This document shows, piece after piece, positions 1 through 10,841 of a stretch of DNA of 64,000 nucleotides. The DNA lies in assembly GCA_947652605.1 (NCBI GenBank), contig OX393579.1, positions 37,578,970 to 37,642,969 of the forward strand. Reading direction: 5' to 3'. Both the position numbers and the translations under genes were made by a program. Source of the stretch: Elmis aenea (Eukaryota > Arthropoda > Insecta > Coleoptera > Elmidae). Position 1 is the stretch's first letter; every line of letters begins with the position of its first letter. The notes below the pieces were generated by a model. The model searched no databases, had not been told where the DNA came from, and saw only the letters and a program-made list of their open reading frames with translations.

Positions 1-17
1 TTTTTTTACTCATATAA

Positions 18-172
18 ATAATGATATATTACACCTAACTTTCTTATTTTAAATGCCAACCATAGTTGGCTTTGACATGAATCGAAAGCTTATTTTCTGC
101 GCTTTTCAAAAATATATAATTTGCTTATGGTTGCCATTTAAAATAAGAAAGTTACGTGTATTATATCGGTAT
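18..172. repeat. Imperfect inverted repeat (hairpin)
   Basis: Arms at about 24-70 and 121-170 are inverted copies sharing the core AACTTTCTTATTTTAAATG and, further out, GATATA.TACAC.TAACTTT. The spacer is about 50 bp. It has the form of a small MITE-like foldback. No clear target duplication was seen, and the left side is close to the window edge. Confidence 0.6.
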
Positions 173-404
173 TGACATGAGTAAAAACAATTGAACATCG
201 CTATCTTATTAAGGACAAAAAAACCGTGCCAAAAATGTCTTTAAAGTTTTTTTTTTTATCTTTTTGTTTAAGCGAGATATTTAACATTTTTGAAAAGTTC
301 CAAAAATCGGTTTTTGGCTATATTTCGGAAATTAAAAAAGATATCAAAAATCTGTTTACGGCAATGAATTTCTCTCGAAAAAATAAATCGAGACTACGTA
401 CTTA

Positions 405-610
405 GTTTTTTTCTGTCTCTTATAATAACCGAGATACCCTGTATGGGCATCGAAAATAAACCACCGTGTACATTAGTTATACAAAACTTAAGATGTGATA
501 GACATTATATAAAATTTTATTGATCAATGTAAATCCCTGTTTTTTTCTATCTCTGATAATAACCGAGATACACTGTATGGGCATCGAAAATAGGCCACCC
601 TGTACTTGTA
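405..610. repeat. Two direct copies of a ~70-bp unit
   Basis: Positions 405-475 and 539-609 are about 85-90 percent identical in direct orientation, 134 bp apart. Both contain AATAACCGAGATAC followed by CTGTATGGGCATCG, and both end near CCACC.TGTAC. The ends resemble the CACCCTGTA termini of the foldback elements elsewhere in the window, so these are probably decayed arm fragments. Confidence 0.55.
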
Positions 611-1305
611 CTAAAGTGACCAGATGTTTTTGGGTCAAATCGGGGACATTCATTATTACAAAAAGAAATTATGATACATCAAAACTAGTTAATTTGGTCA
701 CCAAATGACTTGCAATGTGTGTGTTTTTGTCTTTAAAAATTACTTTTTGGTTAAGTTTCATATTAATCTTTTACATAATATTACAATATCAGAAACTGTT
801 ATTTTTCAGAACTGTGTATTTTTTAAGTAATTTTGTATCATTTTTTAAATGGTGTAAACTTTGTGACGAGTAAAATTCAAAATGTATTTTGTTTGTGTTA
901 CGCTTTTCAGTGTTTCATTTAACACAGTTACTCAACATTTAATTCAATTTTCTCTGATGTCCAATTTTTACTAAATAACGAAAAACTCCTCTCAGAAGCA
1001 TTAGTACCAGGTTAGGTTATGAATACGCTTTTAAATGTTGGCATGGCACGTGATTCTGTTCAAAATATTTGAAGATCTCAACCCACTTCATATCCGATTG
1101 TATATTAACATTAATCCAATACTGCAGTTTTTTTCTCTGATATATTGTTTTAAATACGAAACCTCATCAAACAGTGCGATTTCATTTGAATTTTTATGTG
1201 GGACAATCCTCTAATGGGAAACGCCTGGTCAATTAAACCTATACAGTATGCATTCACTAAAACGATGAGCGCGATATTGATGTTGATCCTCCGATCAAAT
1301 TTGCC

Positions 1306-1448
1306 TTTTCGACCAATAACAAACTAAGATTTCCTAGAAACGACCAATAAACATAATCATACACTGATAATATCCTTTTCGCAATTAACAGATTTTCATG
1401 CGTTTATTGGCCGTTTCTAAGAAATCTGAGTTTGTGATTGGTCGAAAA
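1306..1448. repeat. Inverted repeat, MITE-like
   Basis: The arm TTTTCGACCAATAACAAACT at 1306-1325 continues to about 1351 and returns inverted at about 1400-1448. The two arms are close to 90 percent identical over about 46 bp, with a loop of about 48 bp. No coding content is visible. It is probably a small palindromic transposon, but I found no clear target duplication. Confidence 0.6.
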
Positions 1449-1859
1449 TATAAATTTGGAGAGGAAATTAAATATTTTGGTCTTGATAATTTTTTGACGA
1501 ATTTCGGCGACCAGTAGCGTTACTTTAATATAGATTAAATAATACCCCTGACGCACCACTCTGACAGTACTTGTAAAATTTGACATAACATACATTTTAT
1601 TTGACAGGTAGGTTAGTAGAAGGAAATTTTCTGACAAAATATAACTCGTGTATTTCAAATAATCTATAATTTTTGACAAATTTTCACTCATGCAAGTTGA
1701 ATCTGCAGAAATCACTCGTGCACTTCGCGCACTCGTGTTTTTTTCAGCTCAACTTGCATTCGGGCATATTTACCAAAAATTATCGATAATTTTCAATGCA
1801 CTTGTTATATTACTACTGATAAGCAACGATAATCATACCAAGTACTGCACCGTGTGTAG

Positions 1860-2660
1860 TAGTGATTGCAATACCGGACCAAAATTACGATACCGGTATT
1901 CGGTATTTATTCGCAAGTAATACCGGTATACCGGTATTAATACCGGTATTGCTGTTTAAAAAAAGTATTGATTTTGAAAACACAATATATTTTCCACATG
2001 TGCATACTGCATATAGTGAGTCTAATGTAAAAACACAAATTTACACAAAATAAAGAGATAAAAAAATGCACATGTAAAAATATAGACACAAAAAACTGAA
2101 GATATGTAAACAATAAATATATGTGTATTGTGTACAAAATAAAATTATGTTCTATAATTTACAAAACAAAACAAAAAATAAACAAACCTAGGTACATATA
2201 TGAATTTAAATATATATTGCCGTTTCAACTATTTTTAGAGTAATACTTTTAAAAGCATAAGGCATCAATTGTTTCATCGCTAAGCCGTGAGCGAACTTTG
2301 ATACATATTTTTCCTGCCGCAGAAAATGCTCGCTCCGATTCTACACTTGTTGGTGGAATTGTTAGCATAATACCTATACTATTTCTAGGTTTTTTCCTCC
2401 TTCGTCTTCTAATTCTAATAATCTCATCTTTCTTTTCATTAACTTAAATACATCATTTTGCGGCACAGTTTTGTATTTTGCATTTACTGCATTTTTTTTA
2501 TTTACGGCAGACTGCAATTATAAAATTATAAAAATCAAATTAAAAAAAAAAAATGCCGAATACCGGTATTAGACCATCAAATGAGACGGTATTTCGGTAT
2601 TGAAAAATGGCACGGTATACCGGTATTCGGTATACCGGTATACCGGTATTGCAATCACTA
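1860..2660 (-). mobile_element. hAT transposon, decayed (801 bp)
   Basis: The termini TAGTGATTGCAATACCGG and its inverted copy CCGGTATTGCAATCACTA bound the element. They are flanked by an 8-bp near-match duplication, GTGTGTAG at 1852-1859 and CTGTGTAG at 2661-2668 (7 of 8). Subterminal regions are built from repeated ATACCGGTAT blocks. An 8-bp duplication plus a hAT dimerisation-domain remnant inside (minus strand) identify the superfamily. Most of the transposase is missing, so it cannot move on its own. Confidence 0.85.
2249..2440 (-). pseudogene. hAT transposase, C-terminal dimerisation domain remnant
   Basis: Read on the minus strand, this piece encodes NSIGIMLTIPPTSVESERAF and then SAAGKICIKVRSRLSDETID before a stop at 2249-2251. 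The IPPTSVESERAFSAAG block is the hallmark of the hAT C-terminal dimerisation domain (ZBED and BED-finger transposase families). Upstream only a lysine/arginine-rich stretch can be read; the BED finger and catalytic core are gone. The stop falls soon after the conserved block, so this may be close to the original 3' end. It is a fossil and not a gene. Confidence 0.85.
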
Positions 2661-2668
2661 CTGTGTAG

Positions 2669-3407
2669 ACAAACGTAAAACACACTTGTCAGCTAATTTA
2701 ACCATCGTTTTATTTCAAATAGTTTACAAGATCCCCATGTTCGCGAATAAACAAGCACTCTGCATACTTATAAAATAATTCTTCAAAGTATTAGCTATGA
2801 CTCAAGTCTTAAGTTATTGTTTAATTCCAGCATAGTTTGAATAGTTCCAAATCGCGTTCACATTCTAGCATTTCACATGTTCAAATAAGCAGCGCATTAA
2901 TGCTGTTACTAGATTACATTGTACTACCGTAATGAAGGATTTTATAACAGTAGTGAATAATTTACAACATATCAAATTTTTCTAAGAACTTAAACTTTGT
3001 TACAACGTATATTATAGAGCAACAAAGTTGTTTACAACTTTAATTGCACCGTATTTAATTGCAACTGTATTCCGCTTACATTACTGTTTTATTGTAGAAT
3101 GATTTCTGTCAACCGTTTCAAAATTAATGTCGTGTTGAATACTTATTCTGGATACTAAAGTAGAACAATAAAATTTATAGAAAAAAGTTTAACTACGACG
3201 TAACTAGAATTCTAAAAAAAAGTCGTCTAGCTTTAAGCGCCCTAGATAATTCTCTAGTATATTTTGCTTATGCCCATGTTTTATGAAACAAAATTAACAT
3301 AAACAAGTTAAATTCAACTAAATTGACATTTTTATTACATTCTAACATTAAATCACTCATTTTAACCTGCAAGATGTAAAACAATACTTGAGTGCCAAAT
3401 TACACTT
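2669..3407. other. AT-rich stretch, nothing recognised
   Basis: No long open frame, RNA gene or clear repeat structure was seen between the hAT element and the hAT-end fragment. Confidence 0.5.
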
Positions 3408-3465
3408 CAGAACGAAAACGAAAACGATAAACGAAATTAACCCAAATTTTTATAAGAACCAATAA
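3408..3465. repeat. Orphan hAT terminus fragment
   Basis: The run GAACGAAAACGAAAACGATA, followed by AACGAAATTAACCCAAATTT, closely matches the reverse complement of the right end of the hAT element at 9485-10682. The outermost CAGGGACT bases are missing and there is no partner end nearby, so this is a relic of the same family. Confidence 0.6.
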
Positions 3466-4740
3466 GGAAATTATTTTTCTTTGAATTTTATTTTTTAAAC
3501 ACAAACTGTGATTACCGACTGTGCTTGGAGTCTCCCATGAGTGTGGCATTTAAATGACATTTGTTGATTAAAATTTTTTTGTTTTCCACGGCACTCTTGA
3601 AAATGTTGTGAAACCTAACCTATATCCGTTAAACTTTTATTTTTTATTTCTTATTAGTTTAGCACTAAAATTAACTTATGATGACATCATTGAATTCAGA
3701 AAAAGAATGTCTACCAGATTTAGTAAAAAAAATAATAGATGGTGCCATTTGGAAAAAAAAATGACTATCGTTTGACATTTAAGTTAAACTTGAAAAAATT
3801 GAAATCCAATTCAGTTTATAGTATTTGAGGAGCCATTTCATTTAGTTTTTTGTTCATCAAAATCGGACCACAAATAACGGAGGTACAGCTTGCGGCGTTT
3901 TTTGTGTGACACCCTGTATACATGTTTTTTACTTATAAAACAAGACGAAAAGTGTGAAAATAAAATAATGTACAACACAATATACGCCTAAATAAATAAA
4001 TTAACCAGGACTTTTTGTCGATTTTCATACATGTATGACAGTATGACCCCTTGCAGCACTTTATGAACTGATTAAAATTGAAAAGCATGAAGTGTTAACT
4101 TGAACGAACTCTGAATGCTGCAAATCAAATTAGGAATGAATCCAATATGATATACTTGTCTGTCGATATCAGGCACATTCGAATTGATATTGGATACATA
4201 TTTGTTTTCAAATAAAGAAAATAATTTTTAACATGGCTTAAATTTCAATTTTAATTTAGAAGTATTCCGAGCCGTACTTACGTACCGTTTTATCACTTTG
4301 TAACTACGTACGTTCACAAAACACGTTTTATGTAAAATGTCACATCGAATTGCTCGTACATTACTTTCAGGTTGCAGATCAAACTATAAAATTTCTTTCT
4401 ACTTCATAAAAATTTAAAAGGAAACTGCTGTTTGATTTAACGTTATGAAGCAACGCGTTTTTTTTTATAGTATTATTGTTACGAATTCCACCGTCTGTGT
4501 TAAAGAATTTACAATTTGAAAACTCACATGCTATACTTCTGTTATGGAACATACCAAACTACTTACCAAGGTCTATCGTTCTGAACATTTTTGGCCATAA
4601 ATTAAATTGAAGCCATTTACATTTTTCACAATAACTGAACAAACGCTTATATGGAAGACCAAAATAACTACTCTTAAACCGACGGTGACGTTTAAACTTT
4701 AAACCGTGTTTTTAAAAATCCGGTTAAAGAAATCATTTTG
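3466..4740. other. AT-rich stretch with one orphan transposon end
   Basis: No gene was recognised. ACACCCTGTATAC at about 3909-3921 looks like the outer end of one of the CAGGGTG-ended foldbacks, but I did not find its partner. Confidence 0.45.
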
Positions 4741-4865
4741 CCAGTTTAAAATGAAGTACATGGGTATCTCGGAAACCGTTATTTTTATTATTTTTATTTA
4801 GTCATAAGTCCTTCTACTGTTAGGTGTAGGACTGTTGAGTTGTGTTGTGCTGACTTTTTTCCATG

Positions 4866-5610
4866 TTTTTCTGTAAGTGATGGTCGCTACCGATTTCCGC
4901 TTGTCTTGTTACTTTTACATCTTTTACCTGACCAAATTTTTGTTTACTTATTAGAAAGTAGTCAATTATTGATTTTTCATTTCTGTTATGTTCCACTCTC
5001 GTATATTTGTGAATATTTTTGTTTGAATTTTGTGTTCGTGATAACTAAATCATTTTCTATGCATAAATTTATAATTCTCTCTCCGTTATTATTTCTAGCT
5101 TCATCTCCTTCTTTTCCCATTATTCTCTCTATTCCTGCATTATTGTTTCCGACTCTCCCATTTAGATCTCCCATAATTATTATACTATTGTCTTCTTCGT
5201 GTATTACTTCCTGTAATGTTTTGAAAAAGTCATCTTTTATTTCTTTTCTTGCATCCTCGTTTTCGCCATATGCTACTATTAATGACCATACTTCCTCATT
5301 TATCAGTTTTATTTTCACTATCAGTATTCTTTCATTTATGTATTTTTCCTGTACTATATCTGTCAGTCTGTTTGGTTCTATTATTAATCCTACCCGTTCT
5401 TTCGCTCTTTCGCTCTTTCGTTCTCTTCTACTCCCGACCAAATCAGCCAATATCCTTTGTGTATTTTGATCATACCTTTCCCTTTCTTTATAGTTTCTGT
5501 TATTCCTAAAATCTCTACTTAATGTTTTATCATTTCTTCTACTACTTCTTCTTCTTTTCCTTTTATGCTTCTGGTATTCCAAGTTCCTATTCTTATTTTG
5601 TCTTTCCTAT
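4866..5610 (-). pseudogene. LINE apurinic-type endonuclease domain, frameshifted
   Basis: Read on the minus strand across frameshifts, the domain begins RIGTWNTRSIKGKEEE near 5605 and continues with EILGITET, then IIIMGDLNGRVGNN. It ends with IGSDHH at about 4877-4895. The WNT asparagine, the ITE glutamate, the GDLN pair and the SDH histidine are the conserved positions of the EEP (exonuclease-endonuclease-phosphatase) fold used by LINEs to nick target DNA. A longer open piece of 198 residues spans 4986-5582. There is at least one in-frame stop after EEMIKH and frameshifts on both sides of the open piece. It resembles insect proteins often labelled endonuclease-reverse transcriptase or craniofacial development protein 2-like. 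The clade is uncertain; RTE-like is my guess. Confidence 0.85.
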
Positions 5611-5639
5611 CTCCATTTTTGTCATTGTTAATATCTCGT

Positions 5640-6127
5640 GCTTTGATTGCTATCTGTTTTTCCTTATTCATGTCGGTTTTCGTGTTGGGTTCTGTAACTT
5701 GTTTTCCGACCTTAGTTTTTTGGGTCTGTTTTTTGCTCTAGCTCCTCTTTCTCTTTATTCCATAGCCAGATGTTATCATTTACTATTAGTTTTTGGTAAG
5801 CTCCTCTGACTTTCTTGCCTGTTTTTCTTTCTTTTTCTGCCTCTTCTCTGATTTTTCTTTGTATTTCTCTTTCTTTTACTGTTAGGTCATTGTCTATGTA
5901 AACGTTTTGACGCTTTAATCAGCTCTTATTCTGCATTATCTTTATTTTGTCCTCCCATTTACTTATGGTTGCTATTGTCATGCTTTTTCCATATTTTTGA
6001 CCCTCCTCATACATCTGTTTGATATCTACTTTGACTCCCAAATTTTGATCTAGAAATTCTTCCATACCTGCTGTCCCGTTACTTTTATCAAATTTTGCTC
6101 CCTTTATCACAATGTTATATTTCTTTT
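5640..6127 (-). pseudogene. LINE ORF1-like remnant
   Basis: Minus-strand frames read NIVIKGAKFDKSN, then EEFLDQNLGVKVDIKQMYEE and KYGKSMTIATISKWEDKIKI, with a stop at 5919. More charged lysine/glutamate-rich sequence follows toward the endonuclease. The pattern of an IVIKG strand followed by an acidic LGV segment and a basic tail is like the RNA-binding first protein or linker of insect LINEs. It is truncated at its start by the element's 5' end at 6127. The assignment rests on position just upstream of the endonuclease. Confidence 0.6.
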
Positions 6128-6775
6128 CCGTTAGAAATACAAAATCGCTTAAATATAAAAAAAGTTGCGCCATTACATGCGTAACAATAATCCAGTTTTA
6201 CATTTTCAATAACACATCCTGTTACGTAGTACCACGATGGAAACGATTTTCTTAAAACCTCCATATTACCTTCCTTTGAAAAGATATGTGCGCCAAATTT
6301 TCACGATCGGAGGATTTTTAAAATGACATTAAAAAGATTCTAGGCCTACTATGTTTCGCGCGGTCATATCCAACATTTGCTTTTCTTATAGACGCCATAT
6401 TGGATTTTTACATTTTTCAAATCTCCATAACAAATTCTTTTTAACCATGTAAAGTTGTAAAGCATCCGTATGTTTAACTTAGGGAAAATGTGAAAATTTG
6501 CAAAATTAAAGTTTCACCACAGTAGGCCTTGGTGTCGTGATTAAACAATTGCAACTGTCAAATAATACATATTTTTCTGTAGTGCAAACAAGTTAGTGAT
6601 TTCCAAGTTTTCAATGGATCGTTTTTCAAATACCTAAGCATAAATATGAAATGTTGGAGTGCTTTATTCTCTGTAGAAGAAATGATATCGTGGCTGCAGA
6701 AATGTATTTCAATAAATACCTGGAAACACGTCAGACATTAGGTTTTTTGATGCACCATCGACAAAATTCCATTTT

Positions 6776-7141
6776 TCTCATCTGATCACCATTTTGATGT
6801 CCTTGACAGGGGCGTTCACGATAGGGATGATACTTGAAACGTCTTAAAATTGTACCGGCTGTTAATCGAGCGACACCTATTGTGTTTTCTATCTCACGTA
6901 AAGACGAACGGGGATTGTCAGTTACGGCTTGAAAAACAAAATTTTCCTTATGTTATTTCTTGCGCCAGTTTCTTTTCGACTTAACAAAGCTTTCATTAAT
7001 TATTAAGTTATCACGTAATCGCCGAAACAAGCTTCTACTAGGCTGACGTCTTTACGGGTATTTATTGAAATGCATATCTGCAGCCATAATATCATTTCTC
7101 CTACAGAGAATAAAGCACTCCAACATTTCATATTTATGCTT
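6776..7141 (-). pseudogene. Helix-turn-helix part of a Tc1/mariner-like transposase
   Basis: In the loop of the foldback, the minus strand reads MLECFILCRRNDIMAADMHF, RRQPSRSLFRRLRDNLIINE, AVTDNPRSSLREIENTIGVA and TILRRFKYHPYRERPCQGHQ, with two in-frame stops. The two consecutive helix-turn-helix units followed by a KYHPY block match the N-terminal DNA-binding half (DUF4817/HTH type) of an IS630/Tc1/mariner-like transposase family common in insects. The DDE catalytic half is missing here. A C-terminal piece of the same type of protein lies at 37331-37550. Confidence 0.75.
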
Positions 7142-7728
7142 ATTTGAAAAACGATCCATTGAAAACTTGGAAATCACTAACTTGTTTGCCCTACAGAAAA
7201 ATGTGTATTATTAAACAGTTGTTAAAAATAGTCGTTGCAATTGTTTAATCAGGACACCAAGGCCTGCTGTGGTGAAACCTTAATTTTGCAAATTTTCATG
7301 TTTTTCCTAGATTAAACATACGGATGCTTTACATGGTTGAAAAACATTTGTTATGGAGATTTGTAAAATGCAAAAATCCAATATGGCGTCCATAAGAAAA
7401 ACAAAAGTTAGGTATGACCGTGCGAAACATACTAGGTCTAGAATCTTTTTAATGTCATTTTAAAAATCCTTATTACCTAGTTACTTTTCCGATCTTGAAA
7501 ATTTGATGCACAAATCTTTTCAAATAAAGGTAATATGGAAGTTTTAAAGGAATGTACGTTTTTTGTTTTTATCGTGGTACTACGTAACAGGATGAATTAT
7601 TGAAAATGTAAAACTGGATTATTGTTACGCATGTAATTGCGCAACTTTTTTCCCATTTAACCGATTTTGTATTTCTAACGGTTTCCGAGATAGGTACCCA
7701 TGTACTTCATTTTAAACTGGACACCCTG

Positions 7729-9476
7729 TATAAACAACTAAAAGCAAAGAATATTTAAAAGTCTCATGAATGGTTTATAACTTTTCTTGAGAGTTTGTGC
7801 AATCGTTTAAAGTCGATAAAACTTTATTTTTCTGTACGTTTAATATCTTATATTTTTCATTGAATAAAAAGATAAAGGAATAAGCTTTTAATACTATACC
7901 TTCTTTAAGGGGACCGTAAGATCATTTGCAAGGACGTATTTTTATTTTATAACTAAACTTTTCTTTAAAACCAATTCCGCGTGTGTTCATTTTTCAATAA
8001 ATAAAAAATTAAAGCCAATGTCGTCATGTAGTGCAGTGAAATCTTGAAAGATCGTTTCTGGAATATTCGTTTTCCTGTATTTGTCGTTTATTTCATACAG
8101 CTCCGAATAAATTCCATATGAAACAAGCGATGTAGACTACATCGATCGTTCCCTTATCTATCGTTTTACCGCATATTCGTTAATAATATCGCAGCTTTTT
8201 TACTATTTTAGTGAATTAATCGTTTTTTTTTCAAAATAGAAAGATACAAATGCCTGCGGGTTCTCAATTTTGCCACCGATGTTATCCTTGACAAGTTGAA
8301 AGGCAAGAGACTAACTAACTTAATTCTTTAAAACGACATTTGATAAATACCGACAAAACAGGGCGGTTAGCTTTAAACTGTATATACGTATATGTATGTA
8401 CCTATGTATGTATGTATTTGTGCACATAAGCAAATATTTTTTTTGGAATAATGAACATTTAGGTATGTTAATATAGTTGTTGTTTGTTTCCACATCTATG
8501 GTTCTCCCGCATTTGTCGTTTTGTTGAAACAGTATCTTTAAAAACGATAGATAGAGGCTTTACTGTTTTAAGAAACATCCATCCTTCTTCGGGGCAAACT
8601 AACCATAAAAATTATTTTCAAAACTTCTTCCACGAACAACATGTTCATCCATATCTGCTTTATTTCCTTAATGCTAAACTCAGTTTTGTTAAATCATTAG
8701 CACATCCAAATTTTATACATTTCTTGGAAATGACCGTAATAAACTTTTTCTTATTCTTATTAGATATTGCGATAATTTTTTCTGCTGTTCCACAACGTAT
8801 CTGCGCCTTTTTTGTGAAATCAAATGCCGTTAGAAACTAATCCGTCAATTGATGTTGGTCTTTCTTGAGATTTTCATCAATTACCTTTTGTTACTTAGCA
8901 ACGATAGATGGGTGGAGAAACATAATCAAGAATTACGAAAACATACTTCGACACCAAAAGGTACAAGAGGATACGATTAATAATAGCAAGAAGACCCTTT
9001 GTGGCTCTCCGAAAATACACCTTACTTCCGTTGAAATTTGCTTACATTTGGTTACAATTCGAAATTAATGCAGAGGTTTTAATTAAATTGTATACTTTGT
9101 AATATTAACACCGTTGAGGCATATAATGTAATTAATATTACTTAGTAATTAATATAGCTTAATTTGATTATTTCAAACATTGTACCCAAAATTAATTATT
9201 CAAAAAGGAGCCGACCCACTCTTTGTATCAAACATCAAGGGTTGGATCAACAAAATGTTCTCCTTTATACACCTTTCTGAAACAACAATCCCGTATACCT
9301 ACTCTAAAAAATATGAAAACTTGATCAACATGAGCTAAATTTAATGAATTACTGTTACAGTTTAAGGTTTAAGAAATTAAGAAATAATGGTGGTTCGCGG
9401 TTTTCGAACATAATGTGAAAACATGCGATCATCATTAAAAAACAGGATAAGAACCATTGGTTTAGATATATCCTTT
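7729..9476. other. AT-rich stretch, no recognised gene
   Basis: Open frames here (the longest is 118 codons at 8484-8840) show no family motif and composition like the surrounding sequence. A TATG-type microsatellite lies at 8381-8418. Confidence 0.5.
8381..8418. repeat. Microsatellite, TATG/TGTA type
   Basis: Imperfect tetranucleotide run with TATATGTATGTACC followed by TATGTATGTATGTATT. Confidence 0.75.
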
Positions 9477-9484
9477 CCTAGAAG

Positions 9485-10682
9485 CAGGGACTAAAAACGA
9501 AAAAAATTCCGTTCGTTTCTGTTCGGAACGAAAACGAAATATATCGTTTTCGTTCTTTTCGTTCTAACCGAAAAAATTCTTTTTTCGTTTTCGTGAACCG
9601 AAATAATAACGGTTAAAACCGGTTTTACAATATTTTTTTTGTCGTCAAAAAATCAATTTTTTTTCTAGTCATCACAACCCTCTATAAATACGATAACAAT
9701 ATTTGCGTCTCAACTAAAATATAAACGATGACGATGGGGTTTGATGCTCACGGACAGCATATTTTAGACTGGCGAACTATCGCCATATTAAATTTACCAA
9801 ATCGTTAAACACATTAACATTTAACCATTTTATTAAGTTTAACACCCGTAAGGTGCAAAAACACAACGTGATTAGGTTAAATTAGACACACGATCTTTAT
9901 CTAAAAATATGAAAATATAGCAAGTGCTGTTTTAAATTTGTTTTAGTACTAAAAATCTATGCATTTAAATTAAATAAGATCCTGCTGTAATTATTTAAAA
10001 AGACAAAAGAATGAATTCAAGTGGATAATTTACTAAATATTATAAATAAAAAAGATTTAAAAAAAACATATTAACTTGAAATATACTTTTACTTTATAGT
10101 TTGAATATACCATACAATATACATTTTCACATTCCGTTGAATCTTACTAGCAACACATCTTCCAATAAATATTCTTTTACATTAGCCCTTTTCGAAGTAA
10201 GAATAAATTTTACTATTATTATGTCTAAACGCAAATAAAACATACACATTGATAATACAAATAACATATCCAATCAAGTGTATATTCTATATTGATGATC
10301 TAAAAAACAAATTAGAAATAGAGAATATCTGTACCGTTAATTGTGTTACACGGAATTGCAAGTATAAACAATAAAGTTGTTAATACATATTCACGTAAAT
10401 ATATGCAGGGAGAAAAGTGAAGCTCACTTATTTCAAGTGAGATTTTTTACTGCCTCGTGGAGTCTCCCCACCCCCAGCACAGAAGGTAAATTCTCGTTGG
10501 TGTTTAACAAATAAAATTGAAATAGCGACAAAACCGGTTAAAACCGGTTTTGGAAAATATTTATTTCGTTTTCGTTCTTGAACGAAAAATAATTATTTCG
10601 GTTTCGTTTTCGTTTTCGTTCTTAAAAAAATTTCGGTTAATTTCGTTTAACGTTTTCGTTTTCGTTCCGTTCTCAGTCCCTG
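9485..10682. mobile_element. Non-autonomous hAT transposon (1,198 bp)
   Basis: The left end CAGGGACTAAAAACGAAAAA and the right end CGTTCCGTTCTCAGTCCCTG are inverted copies. They are flanked by a perfect 8-bp duplication, CCTAGAAG, at 9477-9484 and 10683-10690. Subterminal GAACGAAAACG tracts and an inner inverted ACCGGTTAAAACCGGTTTT block sit near both ends. The interior is AT-rich with no transposase I can read. The 8-bp duplication and CAGGGA start fit the hAT superfamily. Confidence 0.9.
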
Positions 10683-10841
10683 CCTAGAAGTGACCGGCAA
10701 CGCTAGCGAAAATGATGGAAAAATGAATACAAAATTTATAGTCATGTAAGTTGCTCAAACGTACCTCAGATCATACTGATTCGTTGCACAAAGGTGTACC
10801 AAACACATTATAAAACAAGCTCATGATCTGATGTTCGTTCA

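Larger units (their letters stand above)
4782..6127 (-). mobile_element. LINE insertion lacking reverse transcriptase
   Basis: A minus-strand non-LTR retrotransposon inserted into the left arm of the foldback. The broken arm sequence continues on either side, and CCGTTA is duplicated at 4776-4781 and 6128-6133. In coding order it holds part of an ORF1-like protein, a nearly whole endonuclease domain, and then directly the 3' tail (CCTACACCTAACAG, later ACTTATGACTAAATAA, then an AT-rich AATAATA tail). The reverse transcriptase that should follow the endonuclease is absent, so there is an internal deletion as well as 5' truncation. The same 3' tail recurs at 50127-50166. Confidence 0.85.
4741..7728 (-). 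mobile_element. Tc1/mariner-like foldback element with nested LINE
   Basis: This is a giant palindrome. The outer arms CCAGTTTAAAATGAAGTACA (4741) and TGTACTTCATTTTAAACTGG (7701-7720) are inverted copies. The homology resumes after the nested LINE at about 6128-6715 and pairs with about 7055-7680. The right end is ACACCCTG followed by TA (7729-7730). The left CAGGGTGT terminus has been lost. The centre carries a decayed helix-turn-helix transposase on the minus strand. Removing the 1.35-kb LINE leaves about 1.6 kb, so the element is mostly arms with a short coding core. Confidence 0.8.

Noticed and set aside
4840..5469. 209-codon open frame on the plus strand
   Set aside because: It is the antisense shadow of the LINE endonuclease; composition is serine/leucine/phenylalanine-rich and the motif-bearing frames are on the minus strand.
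8484..8840. 118-codon open frame as a small gene
   Set aside because: No motif, AT-rich composition identical to surrounding sequence; cannot be supported.
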